A stretch of DNA of 64,000 nt from Sipunculus nudus (Eukaryota > Annelida > Sipuncula > Golfingiida > Sipunculidae). Positions within the stretch are counted from its first letter, which is position 1. Each line of letters begins with the position of its first letter. The translations under genes were made by a program, and so were the position numbers. The notes below the pieces were generated by a model that saw nothing but the letters and a program-made list of their open reading frames with translations, searched no databases and had not been told where the DNA came from. The stretch is from assembly GCA_026874595.1 (NCBI GenBank), contig CM049320.1, positions 36,862,214 through 36,926,213 on the forward strand. Direction: 5' to 3'. Shown here piece after piece: positions 34,723-45,635 of this stretch.

Positions 34723-34992
34723 TGTTACAAGTGCTGTTTTTATTATGTGACACGGGAGTAACTCCTGTTGTGGCGCTCGTGTCTGGCCGCGTATTACATT
34801 TTATTTAATCCGTACTGGTTGAACTCTCGTTGTCATGTAAGCCTTGGGTTTTCACGCCTGGTCATGGGTCACGTGATGACCCTGGTGTGTGGAGATACAC
34901 ATTGCTATGTTCTTCTCGATAATTCCTGAAATGCGTGTTTACTGTGCAAGATCTTGTAGACTGTTCGAGAAATGGAAAATTCGCGGCTTAAG
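34723..34992 (+). mobile_element. Truncated 3' LTR of the Gmr1-type element
   Basis: Matches the first ~270 bp of the LTR at 29120 and stops after GAAAATTCGCGGCTTAAG; the promoter and R/U5 part are missing. A purine-containing ACAGGGAG precedes it. The truncation point is followed within about 300 bp by Helentron sequence. Confidence 0.75.
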
Positions 34993-35229
34993 ATATCTGA
35001 ATATTTTTATATAAATCACCAGATATAAAAGCAAATGTTTGTTCTCATAATATGTGGATGTGTACCTGGATTTAGGATGGCTTTTTTTTATTACGATACT
35101 TTTAGTCATGCTTTCTGCATTTATTTTCTTTCAGGTTTTGCAGTTTATCTACCCTGCTGATCCCATTGAAAAGCAGAGTGATAATAAAAAAATATTGGAC
35201 TTACACTTTTTACATTTATCTATAAATCT

Positions 35230-36549
35230 AATATGAGGGCCTGAAAATGCCTTTTGAATGTGTGGGACTGAAGGTGAAAATCCTTTAGACTGCAAGATAC
35301 TGATTACTGCTCCTACAGGGACAGCTGCTTATAATGTACAAGGATCCAAATTACATAATACTTTTTGAATAGATTCAAACAAAGGATTTCCTTACAGAAA
35401 ATTATCATCAGATATACTAAACACACTGCGGACACAATATAGACATCTTGAAGTATTAATGATTGGGTCAGACACTAGGAGAAATTACGCTACGTTTTAC
35501 AATCCAGCAATACCAAAATCATGGACTCCACTGTTTGTGATAAAACGCACCTTCCATACAGGAAGGCGACATATACTGGTAACTCGTTCACAATTCCCAT
35601 TGAAGATAGGTGCTGCTAAAACAATATGGAAAGCACAAGGCAGTTCACTTGATCAAGTGGTTGTTTTCATGACAAGCACCAGAAAACTGATGCATGGACA
35701 TTATGTTGCATTCAGCAGGGCGAGAAAAATGGATGGTTTATACATATTAAATTTAAATGAAAGCAAAATAACAACTGATCCACAGGTGACAAATGAGATG
35801 GCAAGGCTACGTCACGAGGCCAAACTTACTCTAAATTTCATGTCACCAATAACAATACCAAATGATCTACTCAAAATAATATTCCATAATACACGATCTC
35901 TCCATTCGCATTTCAAAGATTTTACATCTGATTGCCATATCCTCAATACTCACATTATTGCTTAAGCTGAAACACGCCTATGCTCATCTGATACTGATGA
36001 TTTATATTTTATCCAACATTTCAGACTGATCAGAAATGACCATCTCAACACGGGTACGACACATGCAACCAAACGATCACCCTATGGATTAGCATTTTAT
36101 GTGCATGAACATCTATACCCATTTGTTGAAATGCATCACAGGTCAAGTGGCAAGACTGATGCATCGGTGTTATTAATAAATCAACCAACATCTACCTTGC
36201 AACTGATTAGTATATACAGATCACCACAATCTAAACAGACAGACCTTCTTTCAAAACTTGAAGAGCTTTTAACATTTGTGGACACACAAAAACCATTGTT
36301 AGTTATGGGAGATTTCAACATTGATGTCAGTGATAAAAAAATTATTGTGTATTGGATGATCTCTCACATCTTCTTCAGTGTCAGCAGCTTATGACGGAAT
36401 ACACAAATGATCATGGCAGTATTATTGATCTTGTGTTTTCAAACTTCCCTAATACATCAACTTCTGCAATAGAGAGTTCCTGGTCTGATCACAAAATCTT
36501 GTTTACTGTTGTTCCAAAAAATGTTTTCCAGTTTCACTCAGTTAATTGA
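35230..36549 (+). mobile_element. Helentron fragment: PIF1-type helicase C-terminus fused to AP-type endonuclease
   Basis: 35280-35375 reads GENPLDCKILITAPTGTAAY, the motif I/Ia region. After a stop (near 35367) and an internal deletion, 35459-35965 gives LVTRSQFPLKIGAAKTIWKA with QGSSLDQV and then HYVAFSRARKMDGLYIL, the last helicase motifs. In the same frame the protein runs into IIFHNTRSLHSHFKD, then past a stop at 35963-35965 to AETRL, YGLAFYVHEH, ISIYRSPQS and MGDFNID (near 36307), and after a frame change near 36345 into DHGSIIDLVFSN and SSWSDHKILF. The AP-endonuclease-like domain fused to the helicase is characteristic of Helentrons, rolling-circle elements. The Rep domain is absent. 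Confidence 0.7.
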
Positions 36550-38102
36550 TATAAGGCCTTCACTTAAATAGTAATCTAACAGTTCACATATAATGTTATA
36601 GTTATGCAATTATTGTTATGCTTGCCCTTTGATACCATAGCAGGACAGGTGTTGGGGAAGGCTTTAAATACAGGTCATGCTTGTCAACTGAGCGTCATGA
36701 CCCATGGGTCACTTGTTCGAATCTGTTAGAGATAGCTAAAAGAAAAGTGAGATGAGTGGGAACACCCAAGGGTATTAAATCAGGGGGGAGGGGTGGGATT
36801 TCAAGGTTTGGATCCGGGACTGTCGTATGACAATTACAAAAAAATCAAGTTTGTTTTATTTTTAATGGGCAGGTGCAGTTGTTGTCCTAGAGAATGAGGA
36901 GTACTTTGTTATTGGATTGCGAGTTGCGCGAGTTTTGGTCTGCCAGTGCCAGACCAACACTTGAGATATGCTGGTATAACCTTTATATGTTACAATGTTA
37001 TAAAGATAAAATTACCAGTATGGTTCATGTCAATATGATAAAAGTCTAGATTTCTTGGAGTGTTTCTGTTTGTTATAAAATAACAATGACTCTAGTGTAT
37101 TTTATTGATTCATTATGTAATTGTGAAAATATTTTGTTTGTTATATGATATGCTTTATTTATGTCTTCTAACACCCCTTGACCGAAAGTGTACATTACAT
37201 AATGGGACTATGTTTGTCTTGTGCGTGGTTGAAAGCAGTATACTTTTGCTGACATTTCCCGCCACATAAGCGACATCTGTTGGCGACTAGCAGTATAAAT
37301 GGCTGTAATTATTTTCCATATATAACATCTATGAAAACGTCTGGGCCTCTTCTGTACAGTTTTAAAAAATAAATTCTAATATTAAAACTTTTTTACCTGA
37401 GATTATGTTATTCTATAGTCGAACAAAGGCAATCTTGAGTCTCTTTTTTATGCTCCTGGCCGAATGCAGTTAAGCCAAAATTACCCTTTCATTTGCAAGC
37501 ATTTGGACATTTTTTTATTGGTCATAGACTAAAAAGAAATATTTCACTGATAATGACAATTTTGTATGAGATTATGACAAACATGCATATAAATCAATCA
37601 GTATTTTTTTTAAGACCATCTTTCATAATAGCTAGAGTCAAACCATTCACTACTCTACCCCGGGGCATTTGAATAAATATGACTATGTGATCTGACACTG
37701 AATTTTCAGGTCCATGGACTCAATAACGTAGGTGTCAATGGAGATACGTCCCCCACCCCTCCCCTTTCAACCAGGCGGGAATTACCATATTATCCCCCCC
37801 CCCCACACACACACACACATCTTGCACATTAGTGTAGATTAACCAAAATGTAGGCTCTAGCTGTAATCAATAAATAAATGTGTCATTAACAAAACTGTGT
37901 CACAGTGTGCAAAATTCCTTGACTGACAATGCAATGTAGTGATTCAATAATGGCAATAGCCAAAATTACATAAGATTGCATGATTCATCCATTTCCACGA
38001 CATGGTGTAACCAAGCCATTAAAAATACAAATTGATTAATTCATGCAGTTTTTAAAATAAAAAAAATGGCCAAGCAGATAAGCAAAAAATGTAAGAACGT
38101 CT

Positions 38103-38105
<3 letters not shown>
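36550..38105. other. No gene recognised; possible LTR-like or promoter segment
   Basis: A segment near 37160-37375 has a TATAAAT box (about 37290) and AATAAA (about 37366), as an LTR would, but no paired repeat or coding region was found. A poly-C/(CA) tract lies at 37795-37820. Confidence 0.35.

Positions 38106-38172
<67 letters not shown>
38106..38172. repeat. (TA)n microsatellite
   Basis: TA run of about 66 bp with one AA interruption near 38150. Confidence 0.95.
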
Positions 38173-38580
38173 GTTCTAGGTAGGTTTCAGTGCTTGCAGC
38201 ATTGTGCTCGATACACCTATGGTAGAGCAGGTAGGCTAACGTGAAACTCGGAGTAATAAATGGATGCTCCAACGTGCTACACGTACATAAATCGAACCCT
38301 GTGAAAAAAGGGGATGATTACTTTTATCATCTCCCTGGTCAAAATGTGGGAGGATATAAATTTCCATCTTCCGGTATTAACGTCCCTGATCACCATATTA
38401 TATTTGGAATTGGAAGGAATCATTTCCATTATTTTTGGCCATTCATGATATTAAGGAGTGTCTTTGTCCTTTCTTATCTGTGAACTGGTGAACAACGAAC
38501 CATGCAGATAAGAAAACAGGGGATTCCCAGGTGACAAAATAGTGAAGTAAAACTGCAGAAAAGATTTTGCAGTATTACTG

Positions 38581-38996
38581 TGTTAAGACAAATTGATCAG
38601 GGGAAAATACTAGGCCGATCCGGGATTCGAACCCTTAACGGTGGCGCACAAGTCTGGCGTACCAACCACTTTGCTAGCAAAGCAAGCTTCACTATAAAGA
38701 CAGTTCGGTCCGCTTTTATGTCACCCTGTAACACACCCCCTTTTAAGAGCGTTATGCTATCAGAACAAGACTAATTATCCCAGGAGTCACACTTATTCCC
38801 TGGGCCACAAAGTTTTACCGTCACGTCGGACGAGCCCCCTTTTTGTTCGAAGACAAATTGATCAAGGGAAAATAATGGGCCGATCCGGGATTCGAACCGA
38901 TAACGGTTGCCACAAGTCCGGCTACCAACCGCTTAGCTAGCAAAGCAAGCTTCACTAGCGAGACAGTTCGGTCCGCTTTAATGTCACCCCGTAACA
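38581..38996 (-). mobile_element. Complete miniature LTR retroelement, copy C
   Basis: In element orientation (minus strand): 5' LTR 38996-38844 (153 bp), internal 38843-38734 (110 bp), 3' LTR 38733-38581 (153 bp). The primer-binding site region reads AGGGGGCTCGTCCGACGT, still close to the tRNA-Pro site. A purine tract AAAAGGGGGTG precedes the 3' LTR. Both LTRs have exact A boxes (TAGCTAAGCGG and TAGCAAAGTGG), a GGTTCGAATCC B box and TTTT. ACTGT flanks the element on both sides (38577-38581 and 38997-39001, one T shared with the terminus), a target-site duplication. No protein is encoded. Confidence 0.85.
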
Positions 38997-38999
38997 ACT

Positions 39000-39553
39000 G
39001 TAATACAAGAGTGTTTTTGCGGGAGCAGTATATTTACTGCACTAGTTTAGTACTGCAGTAATACTGTAAAACTGCAGGAAAATACTGCAGTATATTACTG
39101 TAATATAGCAGTGTTTTGCAGGAGCAGTATATACACTGCAGTATTAGGTGAAAAATACTGCTGTATTAGGTGAAAAAAATACTGCTGTAAAACTGTAGAA
39201 TACAGCAGTGTTTTAGCGGGAGCAGTATAGTAATGCAGTATGAGGTTAAAAGTACAGCAGTATTTGGTGGAAAATACTGCAGTAAAAATGCAGCAAAATA
39301 ATGCAGTATATATATTGCACCCGCAAAAACACTGCAGTATGCAGAATAAACTGCAGTATGTTTCTGCAGTTTCTGCAGTATACTGCAGTATTCCATATAT
39401 GCACGCAGTACATTTGCAGTACAGTACTGCAGTTTATATCTGGAGTATACTGCAGTATACCAAATATGCACTGCAGTACACCACTGCAGTACACAGACCA
39501 ATTCATTTGCAGTATAGTACTGCAGTATATACCTGCAGTTGTACTGCAGTATC

Positions 39554-39554
<1 letters not shown>
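39000..39554. repeat. Cluster of palindromic TACTGCAGTA words, first block
   Basis: Dozens of CTGCAG and ACTGCAGTA occurrences spaced 8-40 bp apart, joined by TATACTGCAGTA-like spacers and variants such as ACTGTAAAACTGCAG. The unit is self-complementary, so no orientation can be given. It abuts copy C on the left and a (TA)n tract on the right. Confidence 0.8.

Positions 39555-39555
<1 letters not shown>

Positions 39556-39613
<58 letters not shown>
39556..39613. repeat. (TA)n microsatellite
   Basis: Uninterrupted run of about 58 bp; followed by a (TG)n tract. Confidence 0.95.
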
Positions 39614-39616
<3 letters not shown>

Positions 39617-39641
39617 TGTGTGTGTGTCTTAAATCAAACAT

Positions 39642-39664
39642 GAGCTGAACTCTCGGACCGTTTG

Positions 39665-39732
<68 letters not shown>
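39642..39732. repeat. (TA)n microsatellite with short inverted repeat at its left edge
   Basis: ATCAAAC (39634-39645 region) and GTTTGAT enclose about 20 bp just before a TA run to 39732. Confidence 0.8.
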
Positions 39733-39733
<1 letters not shown>

Positions 39734-39735
<2 letters not shown>

Positions 39736-39842
39736 CTGCAGTACAAATATAAAAGCAAAACATATTGCTTTGCAGCACTGCAGTCCAGTACTGCAGTAGT
39801 ACATATACCACAGAATACAATACTGCAGTATAATTGCATTAC
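39734..39842. repeat. TACTGCAGTA cluster, continuation
   Basis: CTGCAGTAC, CACTGCAGTCCAG, TACTGCAGTAG and TACTGCAGTA continue beyond the two TA tracts, so the TA tracts lie inside one larger palindrome-rich block. Confidence 0.75.
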
Positions 39843-40426
39843 AATACAAATTTGTGTGTTTCTCTCCTATTGTTTCGGCTTGAGGGTATTTGTCTTCATA
39901 ACATATATACACTTCTTTTTGGGCTGGGGATTCACAAAGGTTGTGTTCCTCAGCCATGCAGTTATTGTGAATCAACAAGTTACTAGGTGTTATACAATAA
40001 ACCAGGGCTTGTATAATTTATTTAAATCAAATAATTTAAATCACTGTAAAAAAGGTACTACAGTTGTCCAAACTGAAACAGATTTTTTAAAGCTAATATG
40101 CCAGTTATCTTTTAAGACTATACTATGCAATACAGAACGTAAACAAAAATCACCAACTACAACTTTGTACAAGATCCTTTGTGATAAAATGTCAAAATAA
40201 TCTGATATTATTGGCTAGAGCTACGCCCTGTATGAGCTACGCTCTGTATTTACACTGACCATGATACATATTCCTTTATGGCCAGTTTTCTACATTACCA
40301 GACAGGTTATTTATCATACAAATGTACCAGGGACCCATGGGTCTTGTTGCTCAGCTAGATTTTAAAAATTTTAGTAAATGCAACGAGTTTTATTTTACAA
40401 TTTTCAAATGAGTATCAATCAAATTT
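39843..40426. other. No feature recognised
   Basis: AT-rich; a 114-codon frame (39856-40200) has no domain signature. Confidence 0.45.
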
Positions 40427-40602
40427 GATAAGCGAGTTAAAACTTAAATCCTCTTATAGTTTGTCAAATATAACTGATTAATTGAGTGTCCCACTCCAGT
40501 GTTATTCATATCATGATAAGCGAGTTAAAACTTAAATCCTCTTATAGTTTGTCAAATATAACTGATTAATTGAGTGTCCCACTCCAGTTATATTCATATC
40601 TA
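40427..40602. repeat. Near-perfect 88-bp tandem duplication
   Basis: Two copies start at 40427 and 40515 with GATAAGCGAGTTAAAACTTA and run through GAGTGTCCCACTCCAG to TATTCATATC. Only a few differences lie near the junction, so the duplication is recent. Confidence 0.9.
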
Positions 40603-42250
40603 GCCAACTTTAATAGATAAAAATGAAAGGTTCCAAAGTATTACACCTTATTATATATTCAAACATGTAAATGGTAACTTATATTTGATCCCCATGTATA
40701 ATCACATTTGAATATAAAAAAAGTAGAGCTTTGGATTCATATCCGCATACTAAAAGTTTTGTTTAAAAAATCCAAAATTTTTTCAACTCTGAAAAAAAAT
40801 GAATTAAACATAAAAATTTTAATATTTATCTTGCTTATTCAACCTGTCAATTGTTACATAAACAGCCTTAGGTGGCCACACCACCTATGACATATAGGCT
40901 ATGTAGGCAGCAGTTATTTATATGACCCATTCTAAAAACTTGGATTTCAGATACAATTTTTTTTTATCAAATTTAAGATTTTAAAGCTTTTAATCTATAT
41001 ATGTGAATCCTATGAAACTAAATAAACAGTGCTTACAGGCAAAACTGTGCCACTGAGAGGAACTGAGACTCAGCTGGGGAAGCAGGAGCGACAGGTGAAG
41101 TGGATTATGTAATAGGCTGGGGAGGCCTGGCAGGGCTGCAGCTCTCTCTGTATACCAGGGTACTGGGATGGCCTGATGTAAACAATACTTGACAACATTG
41201 ACACTGGGGTTGAAACTTTGAATAAAAGTTACAATTTTTCTTATGAATTAATTCCAAAATTCAGATTATAAAAGATTTAGTCCTTGTTTGCACAAGCAGT
41301 GAAATTTAAAGTAACAGTGCTCAAAGGAGATTAAAATGTGTCATTGTCAAAGTTGGACAATATTTAAGGTAATGATTTCAAATTTATACCAATAAATAAG
41401 ATAAATATATTTCCTGATGTTTTGACAGGGCACATTATGTTTGGGTCCACCACTTCTACACTTATAAACGCCATATTGACCAATATTTTGGATGTATAGT
41501 CATCTGACCTAATAAAATTTCAAATGCTTCATTATTTTGTATGACAGAGAAAATTTTGTTTTATAAAACAGTAAAAAAATACATAAATATATAATAATGA
41601 TGCACAAATATTACAGAACATTCTTTTAAAAATCTTCACCAAAGTTCATAAATTCTGTGATGGTGTTGTTTATGTATATTTTTTATAGTAAAATATTGAT
41701 CTGGAGGAAAAAAATGAATCAGTCCACATATACATTGAAACATTAAAAATGTATAATTATAAGGTATATAATAATATATAAAAATATATATATATACACT
41801 GATACATATTTTAAAAGGTTATTCTCTGGTTATAAGACTGATCTGACCGAAACTTCCACACTTGCAAAAAGGCCTGTCCGAAGAGTCCTAGTACGGAAAA
41901 TACTAGTCTGGAATGTCCTAGTCCAGAACGTCCGTCCATCATAGTGATCAATCCAGTAATGTTGTATGTCAAACATTTTCCTTACAAACTTGAACTCAAT
42001 TTAAACACGTATTTTAATTTTTTTTCAATTCAACTAAATTATGTTTGACATGAAGAACATTTTGAAATAATTTGAAATATAATTTTTCAAATATTTAATT
42101 TACAAAGTTTAAACATATAATTCAAGTAATTAATACATTCAACTGCTCCCCTTTCCTGGGAAATGTATCAGTCTTCATGATTTTCTTAAAAGTTTACTAC
42201 ATAATGCATGTATTATTACAACAACGTATAATGTAGTGGATATAGTCATT
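40603..42250. other. No gene recognised
   Basis: AT-rich intergenic DNA. One less AT-rich patch (41040-41210) has no coding signature. Confidence 0.5.
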
Positions 42251-42253
42251 AAT

Positions 42254-42662
42254 ACTGCAATAGGTTTGCAACATACTGCGGTAATACCTCAGGAAGTGCA
42301 GCGAAACTGCAGTATACCTCGGATATACTGCAGTTCATCTGCCGATACGGTTGAATTAAAAATGCATAATCCAAGTTAACTGCAGTAAAATGTTGTATAC
42401 AGCAGTAAAATGTGGTATACTGCAGTAAAATGAAGCATACTGCAATATAACTGCAGTTTACTGCATGTAAACTGAAGTATATTGCAGTAAACTGTGGCAT
42501 CCTGCAGTTTACTGTGGCATATTGCAGGATTACTGCAGTCAGCTCTTTGCGTAGGCCTACTGAAAGTTTACACCAGTAAACTGTCTTATACTGCAGTAAA
42601 CTGTGGTATCTGCAGAATTACTGTAGTAAACTGCAGGATTACTGCGGTATACTGCAATATTT
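42254..42662. repeat. Second cluster of CTGCAGTA words
   Basis: The same palindrome-rich family as at 39.0-39.8 kb: ACTGCAGTA, TACTGCAGTAAA and CTGCAGTTTACTG recur every 10-30 bp over about 400 bp, with variants such as CTGCGGTA and CTGTGGTAT. Confidence 0.8.
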
Positions 42663-43386
42663 TGTTACCTGGGTTGTGATTAGGGTCTGGCGGAGGTATC
42701 AATGCAGGCTCTGACTACAGCTCTAGTGTTCCGATGGCATTCCGAAAATTGTCATCATAAGCAGGTACGGATGATAGTTGCAAATACAGATGGATAAAAT
42801 GGATAAGTGTGAACATCATTAAAGTGACGAGAGAAATGAACACAGATGGGCTTCAGGTAATACACATGAACAGATCCAACCGAACCATATTGGAAAACAA
42901 ATAACTCAGTAAATTTACGTATAACATAAACGTGTCCCCCGAACACCAGTGAATGAAGGACTGAATATTTTACCAGGTCAGCTTAGTGTTTAACACAACA
43001 GTTATAAATACACGTTTATGACCGAGTCTTTGCGTATTCTCGCTGAACTTCCGGGTTTAGAGTTCCAGTGTGGTTAAACAGTGATTCAATGTGTGTAAAC
43101 TGGCTGGAGCACTCTAAGTGAACTTGTAGTTCCAAAACAAGTGTGGAAACACACGTGTTTACAAAATTTCCTTCGATCCATAATCTTCACAGACTGAAGA
43201 GACACAAGGGAAAGTGACGTAAGAAGGTAAGGAAATTTCGCTTGTACTTTCTAAAACAAGTAGTTTATTCTGAAGGTTTCTTTTCTATATCTGATGACAA
43301 ATAATTTGGCATTATATCAAGAAAAGTAATAGTGATTTAAAGTTATAAAATATGATTTAATTATCAGAGATGTAGCACGATCATGA

Positions 43387-43402
43387 ACTATATATAAATA
43401 TA

Positions 43403-43442
<40 letters not shown>

Positions 43443-43470
43443 TGTGTGTGTGTTTGTGTATATGTGTGGG
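43387..43470. repeat. (TA)n(TG)n compound microsatellite
   Basis: TA-rich run with TAAA interruptions, then GTGTGTGTG. Confidence 0.9.
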
Positions 43471-44147
43471 TTGGGTTGGTGTTGGTGTGTGCGTGTCTCT
43501 ATTTGTGACGTTAATAATGCAACGTTTCTGTATGTCTTGTTATCTAAAATCCAAGCAATATGTTATGTATGCATACAGGGTTTATTACATTACAAAGTAC
43601 CATACATTCAGTTACCATAACACGTGTGTACACAGATATTCGTAATAGGTTTGCATGCTTGTTAGAATGTGTTAGTGGGGTTCAAAGTCCATGTGTGGCT
43701 TAAAGCAGTGTCAATGTGGCATATAAAACTTGATTTGGCATTACTCCTGATATGTTTACTATGCCGAAAGAACAGATTGATAAAATTAATCTGACGCGAA
43801 ATCCGAAAACACAAACGGCCCCTAATAAAATTAATCTTTGACCCCCCCCCCCCCCCATAAATACACAAAAAACATATTTGGATCTGATATGCAACATTAA
43901 GACTAATCGTAATCGACACCAATTGCAGTACCTATATACTGGTCTGTTTAAAATGATGCATTAATTAGTATATCACACCCAACTACACAACTACTCAGGC
44001 CCATGATGCAGTCTTTCCTCAGCGGTCACACAGCGCTCTATGTTCAGCAACATGTTCAGGTATGCGATAGACCTGATTCCACCTGTCGCCATGGATTAAG
44101 GACATTCAAAAAGAATGTATAAAAACCGACCCCGCAATGTTGAACTT

Positions 44148-44190
44148 CAGTCACCTGATGATCCGATGAGTCGGAACGGTGGTAGTGGCT
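44148..44190 (+). other. Degenerate hammerhead-like motif
   Basis: CACCTGATGA, then a stem-loop (CCGA, TGAG, TCGG) and AACGG. The left core is intact but the right core GAAA is AAC, and no partner for stem I was found. Like the better candidate at 28.9 kb it sits beside a (CA)n tract. Confidence 0.3.
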
Positions 44191-44231
44191 TCGACCTATC
44201 ACATACTACATATCAATACACACACACACAT

Positions 44232-44431
44232 ATATTTATATAAAGTGGAATCCCAGCTTGTGACCACCCCACAACTGCAACTTCCCCCACAATAACGACC
44301 ACTATTCTTTATCCTTAATACATGATACAGGTAATTAAGAATTTCACAAATACGACTACCCCCCCCCCCCACCCTTTACGACCACTTTGGTCAGTCCCAA
44401 GGTGTTCGTAATTGTGGGTTCCTTATATATA
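44232..44431. mobile_element. Small MITE, pogo/Tigger-like ends
   Basis: Imperfect inverted ends: left TATATAAAGTGGAATCCCAG and GTGACCACC, right (reverse complement) TATATAAGGAACCCACAATT and ACGAACACC. Internal ACGACCACT words repeat. About 200 bp, no coding. Confidence 0.4.
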
Positions 44432-45308
44432 AGGCATTAATTGTAGACAATCCGCATGATTACATACGTGCTTGTGTGTGAATTGATATAATTTGGGTGA
44501 CATAAGCAAAACTATGGTAACATAACTGTTTTTCGAGATAATCCAAAGCATTTTTTCACGAGACCAAAAAAAAGTCTTTAATAAGAATGACTGTTTGATT
44601 AAGGGAGGGAGCGCACGTTACAAAGTACATTTGAAATTATATGTGTGCGTGAACTAATTATCTCACGCCATTAGTTTGGCTGAATTCAAAAGTCTTCCAG
44701 CGAAACTTTCCCCTTTTAGAATAAACACAGTCCACGTGTGTCTGTTTACTATAACACGACCTCGTCAGTGACCCAGCGCATGCTCGACATTTCCACAAAA
44801 AATAAGAGAAGAAACAGGAACATACAATGTTGTGAAACACCCGTTGGAAGCTTCAAAAATCTGTATGCATTTTGTTTATATTTCGCGCCACTTGTTTCGC
44901 CCGGTGCGAGCTTATGTCAAATACTCTAGCGGGATAAGGCACACGAGTTTAAAAAACAATTGGCAGTAACTATAATATTTCGGTTAGAAATAAAGCAGTG
45001 CTATTGCTATAAACACTGTATTGTATGTGTAATATACCTGGTAACTGGACGGCTGTTGTGATGCGAGTGATAGCTAAGCACACCTATCACATTTATTCAA
45101 TGAATCAGTGGCATGATAAACAGGAAATACGGAGGGGGTAAAAGTTAACACGAAAGCATGATTTTCTACAGGCGTCTTCTGAGCTGACGGTGTGCCTGTT
45201 GACTGGGGAGGTCAGATTCAAGTGACGTGTATTATTATAATAATAAAGTGAACCTACGGGTGGGGGCCCTAACGCTTAATAAATTAATCAATTTATATGC
45301 ACGGTTGA

Positions 45309-45315
<7 letters not shown>

Positions 45316-45340
<25 letters not shown>
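45316..45340. repeat. (AT)n microsatellite
   Basis: Run of about 25 bp. Confidence 0.9.
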
Positions 45341-45635
45341 ACTGTTCCTGTTAACCATTTTTTTATCCTGGTATCAGATGGCATCTTAGGCGATGGGCGA
45401 GTCCTTTTCTCTGGTCTATTTTTCTAATCTTTCTCCGCAGGTGAATCATACCTCATCAAGCATTTCACATGCTAAAGCGTGGGCGCAATAATTCATTCGT
45501 ATGGATTAATACCCGGATGACGCAATTCGATTATGGATAAGGGCGAAACCCGGATGTCCGAAATCTCAAAACGGGGCGACGGAAGGGTATATCAATAGTA
45601 TAAATAAGTGAATAAATATATTCTATAATAATATA

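Larger units (their letters stand above)
42663..44220. other. No gene recognised; microsatellites and poly-C
   Basis: Contains (TA)n at 43387-43438 followed by (TG)n, and a poly-C run at about 43842-43857. Frames here are short and lack domains. Confidence 0.45.

Noticed and set aside
36680-36740. Possible tRNA-like head (TCAACTGAGCGTCATGACCC ... TTGTTCGAATCTG)
   Set aside because: Only the B-box half is convincing; A box and arms do not fit.
39240-39978. Several overlapping frames of 60-197 codons across the CTGCAG cluster and (TA)n tracts
   Set aside because: They translate simple repeats (YIYIYI and CSTVLQ runs) in multiple frames at once; no protein is implied.
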